From the NCBI GenBank assembly GCA_017941035.1, contig JAGAXG010000047.1:1-38360 (forward strand): 38,360 nucleotides of DNA, in the 5' to 3' direction. The DNA is from a bacterium. Its GTDB lineage: Bacteria > Cyanobacteriota > Vampirovibrionia > Gastranaerophilales > Gastranaerophilaceae. The notes under the pieces were generated by a model, which made no database searches, was not told the DNA's origin, and worked only from the letters and a program-made list of their open reading frames with translations. The position numbers and the translations under genes were made by a program. How positions within the stretch are numbered: position 1 is the stretch's first letter; every line of letters begins with the position of its first letter. Positions 24,047-31,089 of the stretch are shown piece by piece.

Positions 24047-24568
24047 ATGTCAACAAAAGCATTTAAAACAGAAAAAATTGATGAAATCAAATCAAAGATA
24101 GAAAAAGCTCAAGTTGCAGTTATTACAGAATACAAAGGTCTTACTGTTGAAGAAATCACGAAACTAAGACGTGAAATTCAGAAAAACGGCGGTGACTACA
24201 TGGTTACCAAAAACACATTAACAAAAATTGCTATAAAAGGAACAGATTATGAACCTTTAGCAGATAAGATGGTTGGACCTATTGCTTTAGCATTCGGTTT
24301 TGAAGACCCTGTAACACCTGCAAAAGCTATAACTAAATTCATCAAAGAAACAAAAAAAGGAGAAATCCTTGGTGCTGTATTAGATGGTAAACTGTTGTCA
24401 ATTGAAGAAACAAAAGCATTAGCAGATCTTCCTACAAAAGAAGAATTGTTTGCAAAAATGCTTGGATCTATCAATTCACCGGCATCTGGTATTGTTGGCT
24501 GCGTAAATGGCGTTATGGCTCAACTTACAAGAGCTATGGCAGCTGTTCGTGACCAAAAAGCAGCATAG
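24047..24568 (+). CDS. rplJ: 50S ribosomal protein L10
   Basis: L10 is the base of the ribosomal stalk; it binds 23S rRNA and L12 dimers. The 173-residue protein has the family pattern VVITEYKGLTVEEITKLRREI-like N-terminus (AVITEYKGLTVEEI at ~25-38), DYMVTKNTL, and the C-terminal helix (LGSINSPASGIVGCVNGVMA) that carries L12. The ATG is preceded by AAGGAG. Expression is probably controlled by the L10 leader and attenuator upstream. The rplA/rplK genes that usually precede it are not adjacent here. Confidence 0.97.
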   Translation: MSTKAFKTEKIDEIKSKIEKAQVAVITEYKGLTVEEITKLRREIQKNGGDYMVTKNTLTKIAIKGTDYEPLADKMVGPIALAFGFEDPVTPAKAITKFIKETKKGEILGAVLDGKLLSIEETKALADLPTKEELFAKMLGSINSPASGIVGCVNGVMAQLTRAMAAVRDQKAA

Positions 24569-24651
24569 TAGATTTTGGAACTAAATAATAAAATTCGCCA
24601 AAATCAAAGAAAAAATGTACAACTCAAAAAAAATTAAAAGGAGAAATAAAA

Positions 24652-25032
24652 ATGAGTAACGTAGAAACTATTTTAGAATCAATTGAAAAATTAACTTTGT
24701 TAGAAGCAGCTGAATTAGTAAAAGCTATGGAAGAAAAATTTGGTGTATCTGCAGCAGCTCCTGTTGCGGTTGCCGCAGCTCCTGCAGCTGGTGCAGCTCC
24801 TGCAGCTGAAGATCCTGATGCTGAAGTATCTGTTATTTTAGCTTCAGTTCCTGCTGATAAGAAAATCGCTGTATTGAAAGAAGTTCGTAACATTACAGGC
24901 TTAGGCTTAAAAGAAGCTAAAGACCTTGTTGAAGCAGCTCCTAAGGCAGTTAAAGAAAACATTAAAAAAGCTGAAGCTGAAGAAATCAAGAAAACTCTTG
25001 AAGCAGCTGGTGCTGGCGTTGAAATTAAGTAA
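24652..25032 (+). CDS. rplL: 50S ribosomal protein L7/L12
   Basis: L7/L12 forms the flexible stalk that recruits translation GTPases. The 126-residue protein has the N-terminal dimerisation domain ([20 protein letters not shown]), an Ala-rich hinge (~35-52), and the C-terminal domain with [20 protein letters not shown] and [22 protein letters not shown] precedes the ATG. It follows rplJ by 83 nt and ends the unit at a strong terminator. A membrane-anchored relative of its C-terminal domain is encoded immediately downstream. Confidence 0.98.
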   Translation: MSNVETILESIEKLTLLEAAELVKAMEEKFGVSAAAPVAVAAAPAAGAAPAAEDPDAEVSVILASVPADKKIAVLKEVRNITGLGLKEAKDLVEAAPKAVKENIKKAEAEEIKKTLEAAGAGVEIK

Positions 25033-25051
25033 TAAAACTAAGCTAAAATAT

Positions 25052-25080
25052 TTGATTTTAACAGAGAAAAATGTTATTAT
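25052..25080 (+). promoter_or_regulatory. Promoter that fires into the rplL terminator
   Basis: TTGATT (25052-25057), a 17-nt spacer and an extended -10, TGT-TATTAT (hexamer 25075-25080). The expected start (~25086-25088) lies inside the left arm of the terminator, so these transcripts would lack part of the stem and pass through. Confidence 0.5.
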
Positions 25081-25115
25081 AAACGGGCAATCTTTTTTGA
25101 GATTGCCCGTTTTTT
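25081..25115 (+). terminator. Intrinsic terminator after rplL
   Basis: A perfect 12-bp stem (AAACGGGCAATC 25081-25092 with GATTGCCCGTTT 25101-25112) has an 8-nt loop and a T tract to 25115. The Shine-Dalgarno of the next gene begins right after it. Confidence 0.88.
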
Positions 25116-25129
25116 GAGGAGATAAATTT

Positions 25130-25567
25130 ATGATTGATTTAAGATTTTTGTTTGCCGGTATTGCAATTATGCTTATTATCATTGTTAGAGAATTGCTAAA
25201 AAAATATTATAATTTCGATATGGATAATCTCGAAGTTGATAAATCATGCAAAAAATGGAGAAGGTTTATAAAAATAATGATAACAAATTTTCTTAATTTT
25301 AAAAAACAAATTTTTGGTAAAGCTCCAATAATAGAAAAAAATACAGGGACAAATTCTCTTATAATTTTAGAAACAGGAGAAAATAAAGCAACAGTAATGG
25401 CAACTTTGAGACAAATTTTAGAAATTGATTATAAAACCGCAAAAGAAATTGTTGAGTTTGCTCCTTGCAAGTTCTTGGTGAATATTTCTGATAAAGAGGC
25501 TGAATTAACAAAAAAAGCTTTAGAATTTGTAGGTGCTAAAATTGAAATCAGACGTGATAAAAATTAG
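25130..25567 (+). CDS. Membrane-anchored protein with L7/L12-like C-terminal domain
   Basis: This 145-residue protein has an N-terminal membrane segment (~5-20, RFLFAGIAIMLIIIVR), a basic linker (~23-72), and a C-terminal domain (~75-141) that aligns along its length with the C-terminal domain of L7/L12. The stretch TAKEIVEFAPCKFL matches [14 protein letters not shown] of rplL next door, and KKALEFVGAKIEI matches [13 protein letters not shown]. The L12 dimerisation domain and Ala-rich hinge are absent, and the GLGLK loop that contacts GTPases is altered to EIDYK. The gene starts 97 nt after rplL, behind the rplL terminator, with its own GAGGAG site and a likely promoter. It may be a duplicated L12 domain tethered to the membrane. 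Function unknown. Confidence 0.8.
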   Translation: MIDLRFLFAGIAIMLIIIVRELLKKYYNFDMDNLEVDKSCKKWRRFIKIMITNFLNFKKQIFGKAPIIEKNTGTNSLIILETGENKATVMATLRQILEIDYKTAKEIVEFAPCKFLVNISDKEAELTKKALEFVGAKIEIRRDKN

Positions 25568-25652
25568 ATTGATATTAGTTTACTAACTAACAAAAAAAAT
25601 TTTTTTTTATTTTTAAAGTACAAACTTGATATAAGTATAAGAAAGGAAAAAT

Positions 25653-26150
25653 ATGGGAATAGGATTATCATTAAGTAATTTAACTTCAAAAGCAATAAAA
25701 TATGCAATATATGGAAGACAAATAGGGAATACTGCAAAAAACGGTGCTCAAGTGTTTAAAAAAGGTAACGTAATAACAGGACTTAATTCTAATCAAGAAG
25801 TTATAAGCACTATAACAAAAAATAAAATTTCTCAAAATACAATAAAAACTGTAACTGTTAAAAATAAAGGAATAGATGAGTTTGGTTGTAAATTAACAGA
25901 AGAAACAACAGTAACAAGAACAGATACCAAAGATGGCGGAGATATTTTCTTAAGTCGTAAATCTTATGCCGATATAAATGGTTCTAAAATTGAACAACCT
26001 CTTAAACGTGGAACAATACAGTTTTCACAGGTAAATTACGATAAAGTTAACGGTAAAAAAGTTTTTAATTCCGGATGTACAGATTCTCTTTATTTAGATA
26101 AGGATAACCATTTATGGAATTTCAGAAATTATTTGAGCATAAAAAAATAA
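25653..26150 (+). CDS. Orphan protein (165 aa)
   Basis: I do not recognise this protein. It has 165 residues, starts MGIGLSLSNLTSKAIKYAIYG, and is rich in Thr, Lys and Asn. It has alternating beta-like segments (TIKTVTVKNKGIDEFG..., EETTVTRTDT) and no clear signal peptide or membrane helix. It has a good AGAAAGGA site, is a single-gene unit and ends at a bidirectional terminator. TAAAGTAC 45 nt upstream of the start resembles the -35 of the flagellar-type promoters, but no matching -10 follows. Confidence 0.65.
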   Translation: MGIGLSLSNLTSKAIKYAIYGRQIGNTAKNGAQVFKKGNVITGLNSNQEVISTITKNKISQNTIKTVTVKNKGIDEFGCKLTEETTVTRTDTKDGGDIFLSRKSYADINGSKIEQPLKRGTIQFSQVNYDKVNGKKVFNSGCTDSLYLDKDNHLWNFRNYLSIKK

Positions 26151-26179
26151 AAAAAAAGCGGTAAAACCGCTTTTTTTTT
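26151..26179. terminator. Bidirectional intrinsic terminator
   Basis: The core AGCGGT-AAA-ACCGCT is flanked by seven A and nine T residues. It lies between the convergent 165-aa and winged-helix-like genes. Confidence 0.85.
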
Positions 26180-26193
26180 GCAATAAAACATTT

Positions 26194-26835
26194 TTATTTT
26201 AAAGATAATATAAAACCACCTTTATCTGCATTTTTGAGAGCTTCACCTTCAATTTTTGCCCTTAAATTTTTAATGTATTTATAGACATAATCTCTTGGGA
26301 GTTCAAGAAGTTCTGCCAGATCTTTAGCATAAACAATTTTATCTTGTTTAGCGCTAAAATAATCAAATACTTTTTGTTTTCTTTCGGTTAAAGCCTTTTT
26401 AAATACAACTCTAACTTCGTTCCTTACTTCATCAGAAACTTTTTCTTTTACGACATTTTTAGCTTTTGTTAATGCAGGCTTATCAGCTTTTTTCGCGACT
26501 GTTTTTTTAGATTGAACTGATTTCTGCGAACTCTGTTTTTTATCTGTAGTTTTTGTATCTAACTGAAGATTTTTTACAGAGAATGGAGAAAGATAAATAT
26601 CCTTTTCTTTTTCGTATGCTCTATTAGCAATAGAACTTAATCTTTCATTTTGAGATGTCCATTCTTTTTCACTCGATACAACAGGCTTCCCATGCAAAAC
26701 TATATCAACCAAATCATTTGTTTCTTTTTTTTCTTCAATTTTTTTACCTAATCTGGCAGCAAACTCCTCAAGAGTAATTTTTTCTAATGAGCTTCTCCAC
26801 TGCTTAATCTCTTCTTTACTAAGATATTCAGCCAT
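26194..26835 (-). CDS. Protein with C-terminal winged-helix-like domain
   Basis: I do not recognise a family for this 213-residue protein. The N-terminal ~95 residues are helical and acidic (LSKEEIKQWRSSLEKITLEE...). Residues ~96-135 form a Lys/Ser/Ala-rich linker (KKQSSQKSVQSKKTVAKKA). Residues ~148-213 look like a winged helix-turn-helix: RKQKVFDYFSAKQDK, then AKDLAELLELPRDYVYKYI as the helix-turn-helix, and LRAKIEGEAL...GGFIL as the wing. A DNA-binding role is plausible but not shown. TATCTCC on the plus strand gives a GGAGATA ribosome site before the ATG. Confidence 0.6.
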   Translation of the reverse strand: MAEYLSKEEIKQWRSSLEKITLEEFAARLGKKIEEKKETNDLVDIVLHGKPVVSSEKEWTSQNERLSSIANRAYEKEKDIYLSPFSVKNLQLDTKTTDKKQSSQKSVQSKKTVAKKADKPALTKAKNVVKEKVSDEVRNEVRVVFKKALTERKQKVFDYFSAKQDKIVYAKDLAELLELPRDYVYKYIKNLRAKIEGEALKNADKGGFILSLK

Positions 26836-26965
26836 CCATTATCTCCTAAAACTATTCTTTATATCTCACAATTATAATTTAGCATAAAGCATGCTCCATG
26901 ACTTAAAATGTTTCAATAAGTAAATTTTTATTTATTTTGTAAATATTTTTACAATAAGTTATTGA

Positions 26966-27799
26966 TTATTCTTGTTCTAAAAGTCTGGTATTTATTTTAC
27001 CAAATTTAGCTGAAAGATTATCAATAAAATGTATCAAATATAGTTCAGGCTCCAAATCTTTTTGATCAAGATCAATTATCGCGCCCCAATCAGCCCTACC
27101 ATGATGCGCTGCAATCATTTTTGCAATGCGCGGAAAACCTGCATTCATACAAATACAAAAACCATATTGAGAATGAGAAATCCACTTTTCTCTAAAATTT
27201 GCCGCATAATCAATTAAACCGGTTTCTGTATTTATTGTATATTCAAAAATCTTTCCAAAATCATGCAACAAGCAAGCAGCATAAACCTCATCAGGATTTG
27301 CTTTGTATTCGAACTTTGACATATTAAGTTGTGCAAATTCACAACATTCAACAGTGTGAACAAGAAGTCCTCCAATATAATTGTGGTGCATAAGTTTTGC
27401 CGCCGGCATAATTTTGAAACTTTCTTCATTTTCTTCAAACATTTTTTTTACAAAATTACGCAATTTCTCATCTTGAATTTGTTCTATATATTCTTGAAGT
27501 TTACACCAGTATTTAAAAATTTCTTTAGGTTCAAGACCCAATTTTGCTTCTTTAACAAGTTCCAGAGCTGAAACAAGACAATTATTATACTTTTCATTAA
27601 AAGATGCAGACACAATCTTTACAAGATTACCCGTTCTAAAAATCTTAGCATCAAACCTATTTAAAGTTTCTTCCCACAAAATGCAATTTAATACGCTCTC
27701 ATCATTTGTATTCTTTAATTGCAATTTTCCCATTTTAGTACCAGCTTTTGTATCGCCAATTGAAAAAATTACTACTTCAAATATATCATCACTATACAT
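26966..27799 (-). CDS. YhaM-like 3'-5' exoribonuclease (OB fold plus HD domain)
   Basis: This 277-residue protein has an N-terminal OB-type nucleic-acid-binding part (~5-85, GKLQLKNTNDESVLNCILW) and a C-terminal HD hydrolase domain. The HD motifs are intact: HHNYIGGLLVHTVECC (His148), ACLLHDFGKIFEY (His179-Asp180), ISHSQYG, and IAAHHGRADWG (His232-233), with Asp260. This arrangement is that of YhaM/CBF1, a 3'-5' exonuclease for RNA and single-stranded DNA. It is slightly shorter than B. subtilis YhaM. It lies 12 nt downstream of ilvC on the same strand and is probably co-transcribed with it. Confidence 0.82.
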   Translation of the reverse strand: MYSDDIFEVVIFSIGDTKAGTKMGKLQLKNTNDESVLNCILWEETLNRFDAKIFRTGNLVKIVSASFNEKYNNCLVSALELVKEAKLGLEPKEIFKYWCKLQEYIEQIQDEKLRNFVKKMFEENEESFKIMPAAKLMHHNYIGGLLVHTVECCEFAQLNMSKFEYKANPDEVYAACLLHDFGKIFEYTINTETGLIDYAANFREKWISHSQYGFCICMNAGFPRIAKMIAAHHGRADWGAIIDLDQKDLEPELYLIHFIDNLSAKFGKINTRLLEQE

Positions 27800-27811
27800 A
27801 TTAAGTTCCTT

Positions 27812-28837
27812 TTAGTTTTTTGTTCGATCTATAATATTTTTATCACGTCCCCATTGAAATGCTGAGCGAATTTCTGCACCAATTTTTTCAATAGGATGAT
27901 TTGCATTTTCTTCTCGTAATTTTTGGAAATTTTTACATCCAGATGCCATTTCATCCGTAAATTCTTTAGCAAATTTACCAGACTGAATATCACTAAGAAT
28001 ATTCTTCATCGCATCTTTGGAAGCTTGATTTATAACTTTTGGACCTCTTGTCATATCACCATATTCAGCAGTATTAGAAATTGAATATCGCATATCAGCT
28101 AAACCACCTTGATTAACAAGATCAATAATAAGTTTCATTTCATGAAGGACTTCAAAATACGCCATATATGGAGAATACCCTGCTTCAACAAGCACATCAA
28201 AACCTGTCTTCATCAAAGCTGAAACTCCCCCGCAAATAACTGACTGTTCTCCAAATAAATCTGTTTCTGTTTCTTCTCGAAATGTTGTTTCGATAATACC
28301 TGCACGACCTGCACCTATAGCACTGGCGTAAGAAAGAGCCACCTGCTTTCCGTCTCCTGACGGATTTTGATAAACAGCGATTAAAGAAGGTACACCCTTA
28401 CCTTCTTCATATTGACTGCGAACAGTATGACCGGGGCCTTTTGGCGCAACCATTATAACATTTATATCAGCAGAAGGTATAATCTTTTTAAAATGAATAT
28501 TAAAACCATGAGCGAACATTAAATACTGTCCGGCACGCATATTTGGTTTAATTTGTTCTTCATAAACCTTTGCCTGAACTTCATCAGGAATTAAAACTTG
28601 AACCACATCTGCCCATTTAACAGCTTCCTCTATAGACATTGTTTTAAAACCATAATTTTTTGCTTTTATATCAGACTTCCCTCCCTGTCGGAGTCCTAAA
28701 ACAACATCACAACCGGAATCCTTTAAATTCATTGACTGACCGTAACCTTGAGAACCAAAACCAATTACGGCAATCTTTTTTGTTTTAATTAGATTTGTAT
28801 CAATATCTTTATCCAAATAAATTTTTAAACCATTCAT
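27812..28837 (-). CDS. ilvC: Ketol-acid reductoisomerase
   Basis: IlvC catalyses the second step of valine/isoleucine synthesis, converting 2-acetolactate to dihydroxyisovalerate with NADPH and Mg2+. The 341 residues are a short class I enzyme. The Rossmann motif is VIGFGSQGYGQ (~24-34), the cofactor loop LRQGGKS (49-55), the catalytic region MFAHGFNIHF, and the metal ligands ETDLFGEQ with Asp193 and Glu197. NTAEYGDMTRGP is also typical. No ilvB, ilvN or ilvD is nearby. The start has a GAAGGGAT site and an extended -10 upstream. Confidence 0.97.
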   Translation of the reverse strand: MNGLKIYLDKDIDTNLIKTKKIAVIGFGSQGYGQSMNLKDSGCDVVLGLRQGGKSDIKAKNYGFKTMSIEEAVKWADVVQVLIPDEVQAKVYEEQIKPNMRAGQYLMFAHGFNIHFKKIIPSADINVIMVAPKGPGHTVRSQYEEGKGVPSLIAVYQNPSGDGKQVALSYASAIGAGRAGIIETTFREETETDLFGEQSVICGGVSALMKTGFDVLVEAGYSPYMAYFEVLHEMKLIIDLVNQGGLADMRYSISNTAEYGDMTRGPKVINQASKDAMKNILSDIQSGKFAKEFTDEMASGCKNFQKLREENANHPIEKIGAEIRSAFQWGRDKNIIDRTKN

Positions 28838-28861
28838 GATATATCCCTTCGTTATAAACTA

Positions 28862-28883
28862 ATTATATCACGAATGTCACGAA
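28862..28883 (-). promoter_or_regulatory. ilvC extended -10 with adjacent direct repeats
   Basis: On the minus strand TGA-TATAAT (28870-28862) is an extended -10 about 17 nt before the mRNA start region of ilvC. Two direct repeats of TTCGTGA (28883-28877 and 28874-28868) abut and overlap it, which could be a repressor or activator site. Confidence 0.4.
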
Positions 28884-29848
28884 ATTTGATTTTCTCCTAA
28901 TAAAAATACCTGCCATGCTTGCGAGGTTTCTTTTACCGGTTTATAGAAATCTTTGACCAAAATATGACTTGTTTGTATAGGATTATAACCTTTATTTTTA
29001 AGATATTCCTCAAATTTTAATGATGTTTTTGTATATTTTTTCTGTTTAATCAATGGGTAAAAAACACGTTTCTTTTGAGCGATTTCATACAATAACGAAT
29101 TTAATATTTCATCATAATCAAACTCATAACCGTCATTTGTAGTTATATCAATTATATAATTCAAATTATCAGCTGTAGTAATCGAACAGTAACATAACAA
29201 ATTTTTATCTTCGTACATTACAAACCTCTTTTTATAATAAGGCACAAAACCAGAAAAAACCGGCTCCATAAACTCACGTTTATTTCTTAATAAAGAAGGT
29301 TTAAATATATTGATAATCTCACTATTATAAAGTTCTGAAATCATTTCTGCATCAGAATTTTGAGCATTTCTAAATTTTAAATTTGTATTCACAGGCATAG
29401 GGTTCTCAATTTTCCACAAAACTTCAGAAGAACATTGTCTAAATCCACATCCATTCACAAATAAATCAAAAAGTTCTTCATGGCATTCATCAATTGTTAC
29501 AACAAAATTTGATGCACCTTTTGCTCCGATTTTTTGAACAACAAATTCTATGAGCTGTTTACCTATTTCATATCGATTTTCTTTAAAAATTAAACGAATA
29601 ATATTTATTTTATAAGGATTTCCAAGAGTACATACGACAGTTACAAGGCCTAATATTTCATTATTTTCGATTAATACAAAAGACTCTGATTTAAATTTAA
29701 ATTTTAATGGCATCATTGCATTTAGAAGCCCCAATGGTTCTTCCATTAAAGATTTAGCGAGCATGTCATTATCATCATTACAGAGATAAGAAATTAATTT
29801 CTTGACCTTTGGATAATCAAAGCAATTAAGACGCCTAATTACTACCAT
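28877..29848 (-). CDS. Tandem GNAT-fold acetyltransferase-like protein
   Basis: This 323-residue protein appears to be two GNAT (N-acetyltransferase) domains in tandem. The first (~1-155) has IRRLNCFDYPKVKKLISYL, ENNEILGLVTVV, and a helix after NRYEIGKQLIEFVVQKIG at the acetyl-CoA site. The second (~160-323) starts LKFRNAQNSDAEMISELYN and contains KRFVMYEDKNLLCYCSI and a C-terminal region. The second domain lacks a clear acetyl-CoA loop. I chose the ATG at 29848: a near-consensus promoter places the transcript start on it, while a longer frame from 29953 would begin upstream of that promoter. The substrate is unknown. Confidence 0.65.
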   Translation of the reverse strand: MVVIRRLNCFDYPKVKKLISYLCNDDNDMLAKSLMEEPLGLLNAMMPLKFKFKSESFVLIENNEILGLVTVVCTLGNPYKINIIRLIFKENRYEIGKQLIEFVVQKIGAKGASNFVVTIDECHEELFDLFVNGCGFRQCSSEVLWKIENPMPVNTNLKFRNAQNSDAEMISELYNSEIINIFKPSLLRNKREFMEPVFSGFVPYYKKRFVMYEDKNLLCYCSITTADNLNYIIDITTNDGYEFDYDEILNSLLYEIAQKKRVFYPLIKQKKYTKTSLKFEEYLKNKGYNPIQTSHILVKDFYKPVKETSQAWQVFLLGENQIS

Positions 29849-29854
29849 AATTAC

Positions 29855-29883
29855 ATTATACAGATTTTTTATGCTAATTGCAA
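29855..29883 (-). promoter_or_regulatory. Near-consensus promoter giving a leaderless mRNA
   Basis: On the minus strand TTGCAA (29883-29878), a 17-nt spacer and TATAAT (29860-29855) end 6 nt before the ATG at 29848, where transcription should begin. Confidence 0.6.
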
Positions 29884-29927
29884 GTTTAATATAGCTTTTA
29901 AAGTTCTTTTTTACACAATTTTTAAGT

Positions 29928-29963
29928 AAAAAAAGCAAGAGCGGGAAAACCACTCTTGCTTTT
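29928..29963 (-). terminator. Terminator of the prepilin gene
   Basis: On the minus strand, AAAAGCAAGAG pairs with CTCTTGCTTTT (29963-29953 with 29941-29931) around an 11-nt loop, and a run of T follows. Confidence 0.8.
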
Positions 29964-29983
29964 CAATTTTTATAATTAACAAA

Positions 29984-30751
29984 CTACTTAGAAGTTGTTA
30001 ATACATATTTAGCAGCGTTAGTTGCAGGTTCTACAGTTGCATCGTGGAATACAACAGGGTAGATATCTGTCATGTGGTTAGCATCTGAACCAACTGTACA
30101 AGGAGATTCAGGAGTTCTGGTAGGAGCTGTAATAGTAGCTGAACCAGTACCACAAGCTACTTCTTTGTTAGGTAAAGTTGCACCGTTTACATCGATGAAA
30201 CCAATACAATTTTTTAAAGATCCAGAAGAAGAATCTAAAAGACCTGAAGTTAATGGAGTACCAATATTCAATGAACATCCTTTAGCATCTTTGTTGAAAC
30301 CAACAACTGAACCATCAGCTAATGAGTATGTTTCGTAATCAGTCAATGAACCTAAAGTATAAACTTGTACCCATGAATAAGCGCTATCGCCTTTTCCTTT
30401 AATTTCAGTACCGCCTGCACCAGTGTAGCTACCACCAGCTAGTGTACCATTCAAAATAGCACAGAATGTTAATTCTGAATCAGGATTTTGAGCATTTTCA
30501 TTTTTTGAATTTGGTTTGCTTGCACAAGTTGCAACAGTTGCACCATAGTCAATATCATACTGAGCTTGAGCCATCAAACCAGCTTGGTTCAAAGTTGATA
30601 ATGTCTTTTTGTACTGAGATCTGAATTTTGCAGAGTTTGTGTTTGCAATCAATGTAGGAATTGTCATAGCAGCAACTACACCAATAATACCCAAAGTAAT
30701 CAATACTTCTGCCAAAGTAAAACCGAATCTTTTGTTCATAATTTTTTTCAC
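29984..30751 (-). CDS. Type IV prepilin-like (pseudopilin) protein
   Basis: This 255-residue protein has a class III (prepilin) signal: KKIMNKRFG followed by FTLAEVLITLGIIGVVAA, with cleavage expected between Gly10 and Phe11 and the conserved Glu15 at position +5. The rest of the N-terminal helix (~11-35) spans the membrane and packs into a pilus. The C-terminal ~200 residues are Gly-, Thr- and Ser-rich with several Cys (about 77, 98, 158, 182), probably forming a globular head with disulphides. It would be assembled by a type IV pilus or type II secretion machine, and no such genes are adjacent. It has a consensus promoter, an AAAGGTGA site and its own terminator. The partial gene at the right edge may be a related surface protein. 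Confidence 0.85.
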   Translation of the reverse strand: MKKIMNKRFGFTLAEVLITLGIIGVVAAMTIPTLIANTNSAKFRSQYKKTLSTLNQAGLMAQAQYDIDYGATVATCASKPNSKNENAQNPDSELTFCAILNGTLAGGSYTGAGGTEIKGKGDSAYSWVQVYTLGSLTDYETYSLADGSVVGFNKDAKGCSLNIGTPLTSGLLDSSSGSLKNCIGFIDVNGATLPNKEVACGTGSATITAPTRTPESPCTVGSDANHMTDIYPVVFHDATVEPATNAAKYVLTTSK

Positions 30752-30797
30752 CTTTCTTTTAATAATGAAACTATAACATATGCTTTACATTGCAATT

Positions 30798-30826
30798 ATA
30801 TTACTATTTTTTTTATTTTATGTCAA
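30798..30826 (-). promoter_or_regulatory. Promoter of the prepilin gene
   Basis: On the minus strand, a consensus TTGACA (30826-30821), 17-nt spacer and TAATAT (30803-30798) lie about 47 nt before the start codon. Confidence 0.6.
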
Positions 30827-31089
30827 CTGTTTATATGATTTTTTATAAAAGTTTGACTGTTTTCTGTAAAATAATTGCTTATATCGTTTATAAACCCAAG
30901 TTAATTAAGAAAATAACATTAATTACATTAAACTAATTCTAAAGTATTATTTTTTAAATTTAACAACCCTTAAAAAGCACGCAGTTTGAGAGATTGGCTG
31001 TTTGTTAAATTTTGTAAAGTTTTTTAATTTATAAATTTTTATGCTTTACATTCTTAATACTTTTGAGTTAATTCTTACGGATAATTCTT
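30827..31089. other. Intergenic region with one inverted repeat
   Basis: No gene is seen. A perfect 10-bp inverted repeat, AAATTTAACA (30956-30965) with TGTTAAATTT (31003-31012), encloses 37 nt including GCACGCAGTTTGAGAG. It lies downstream of the GH13-like gene stop and upstream of the prepilin promoter. It has no T tract on either side, so it is not a typical terminator. Confidence 0.5.

Noticed and set aside
24624-24989. Open frame of 121 codons opposite rplL
   Set aside because: Antisense shadow of the Ala-rich ribosomal protein gene; no start signals or known domain.
30956-31012. Inverted repeat as terminator of the GH13-like gene
   Set aside because: The loop is 37 nt, there is no T tract on the minus strand, and it is about 80 nt beyond the stop.
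31015-31022. Another TAAAGTTT, as a third sigma-28-like -35 box
   Set aside because: No CCGATA-like -10 at the right distance and no plus-strand gene follows.
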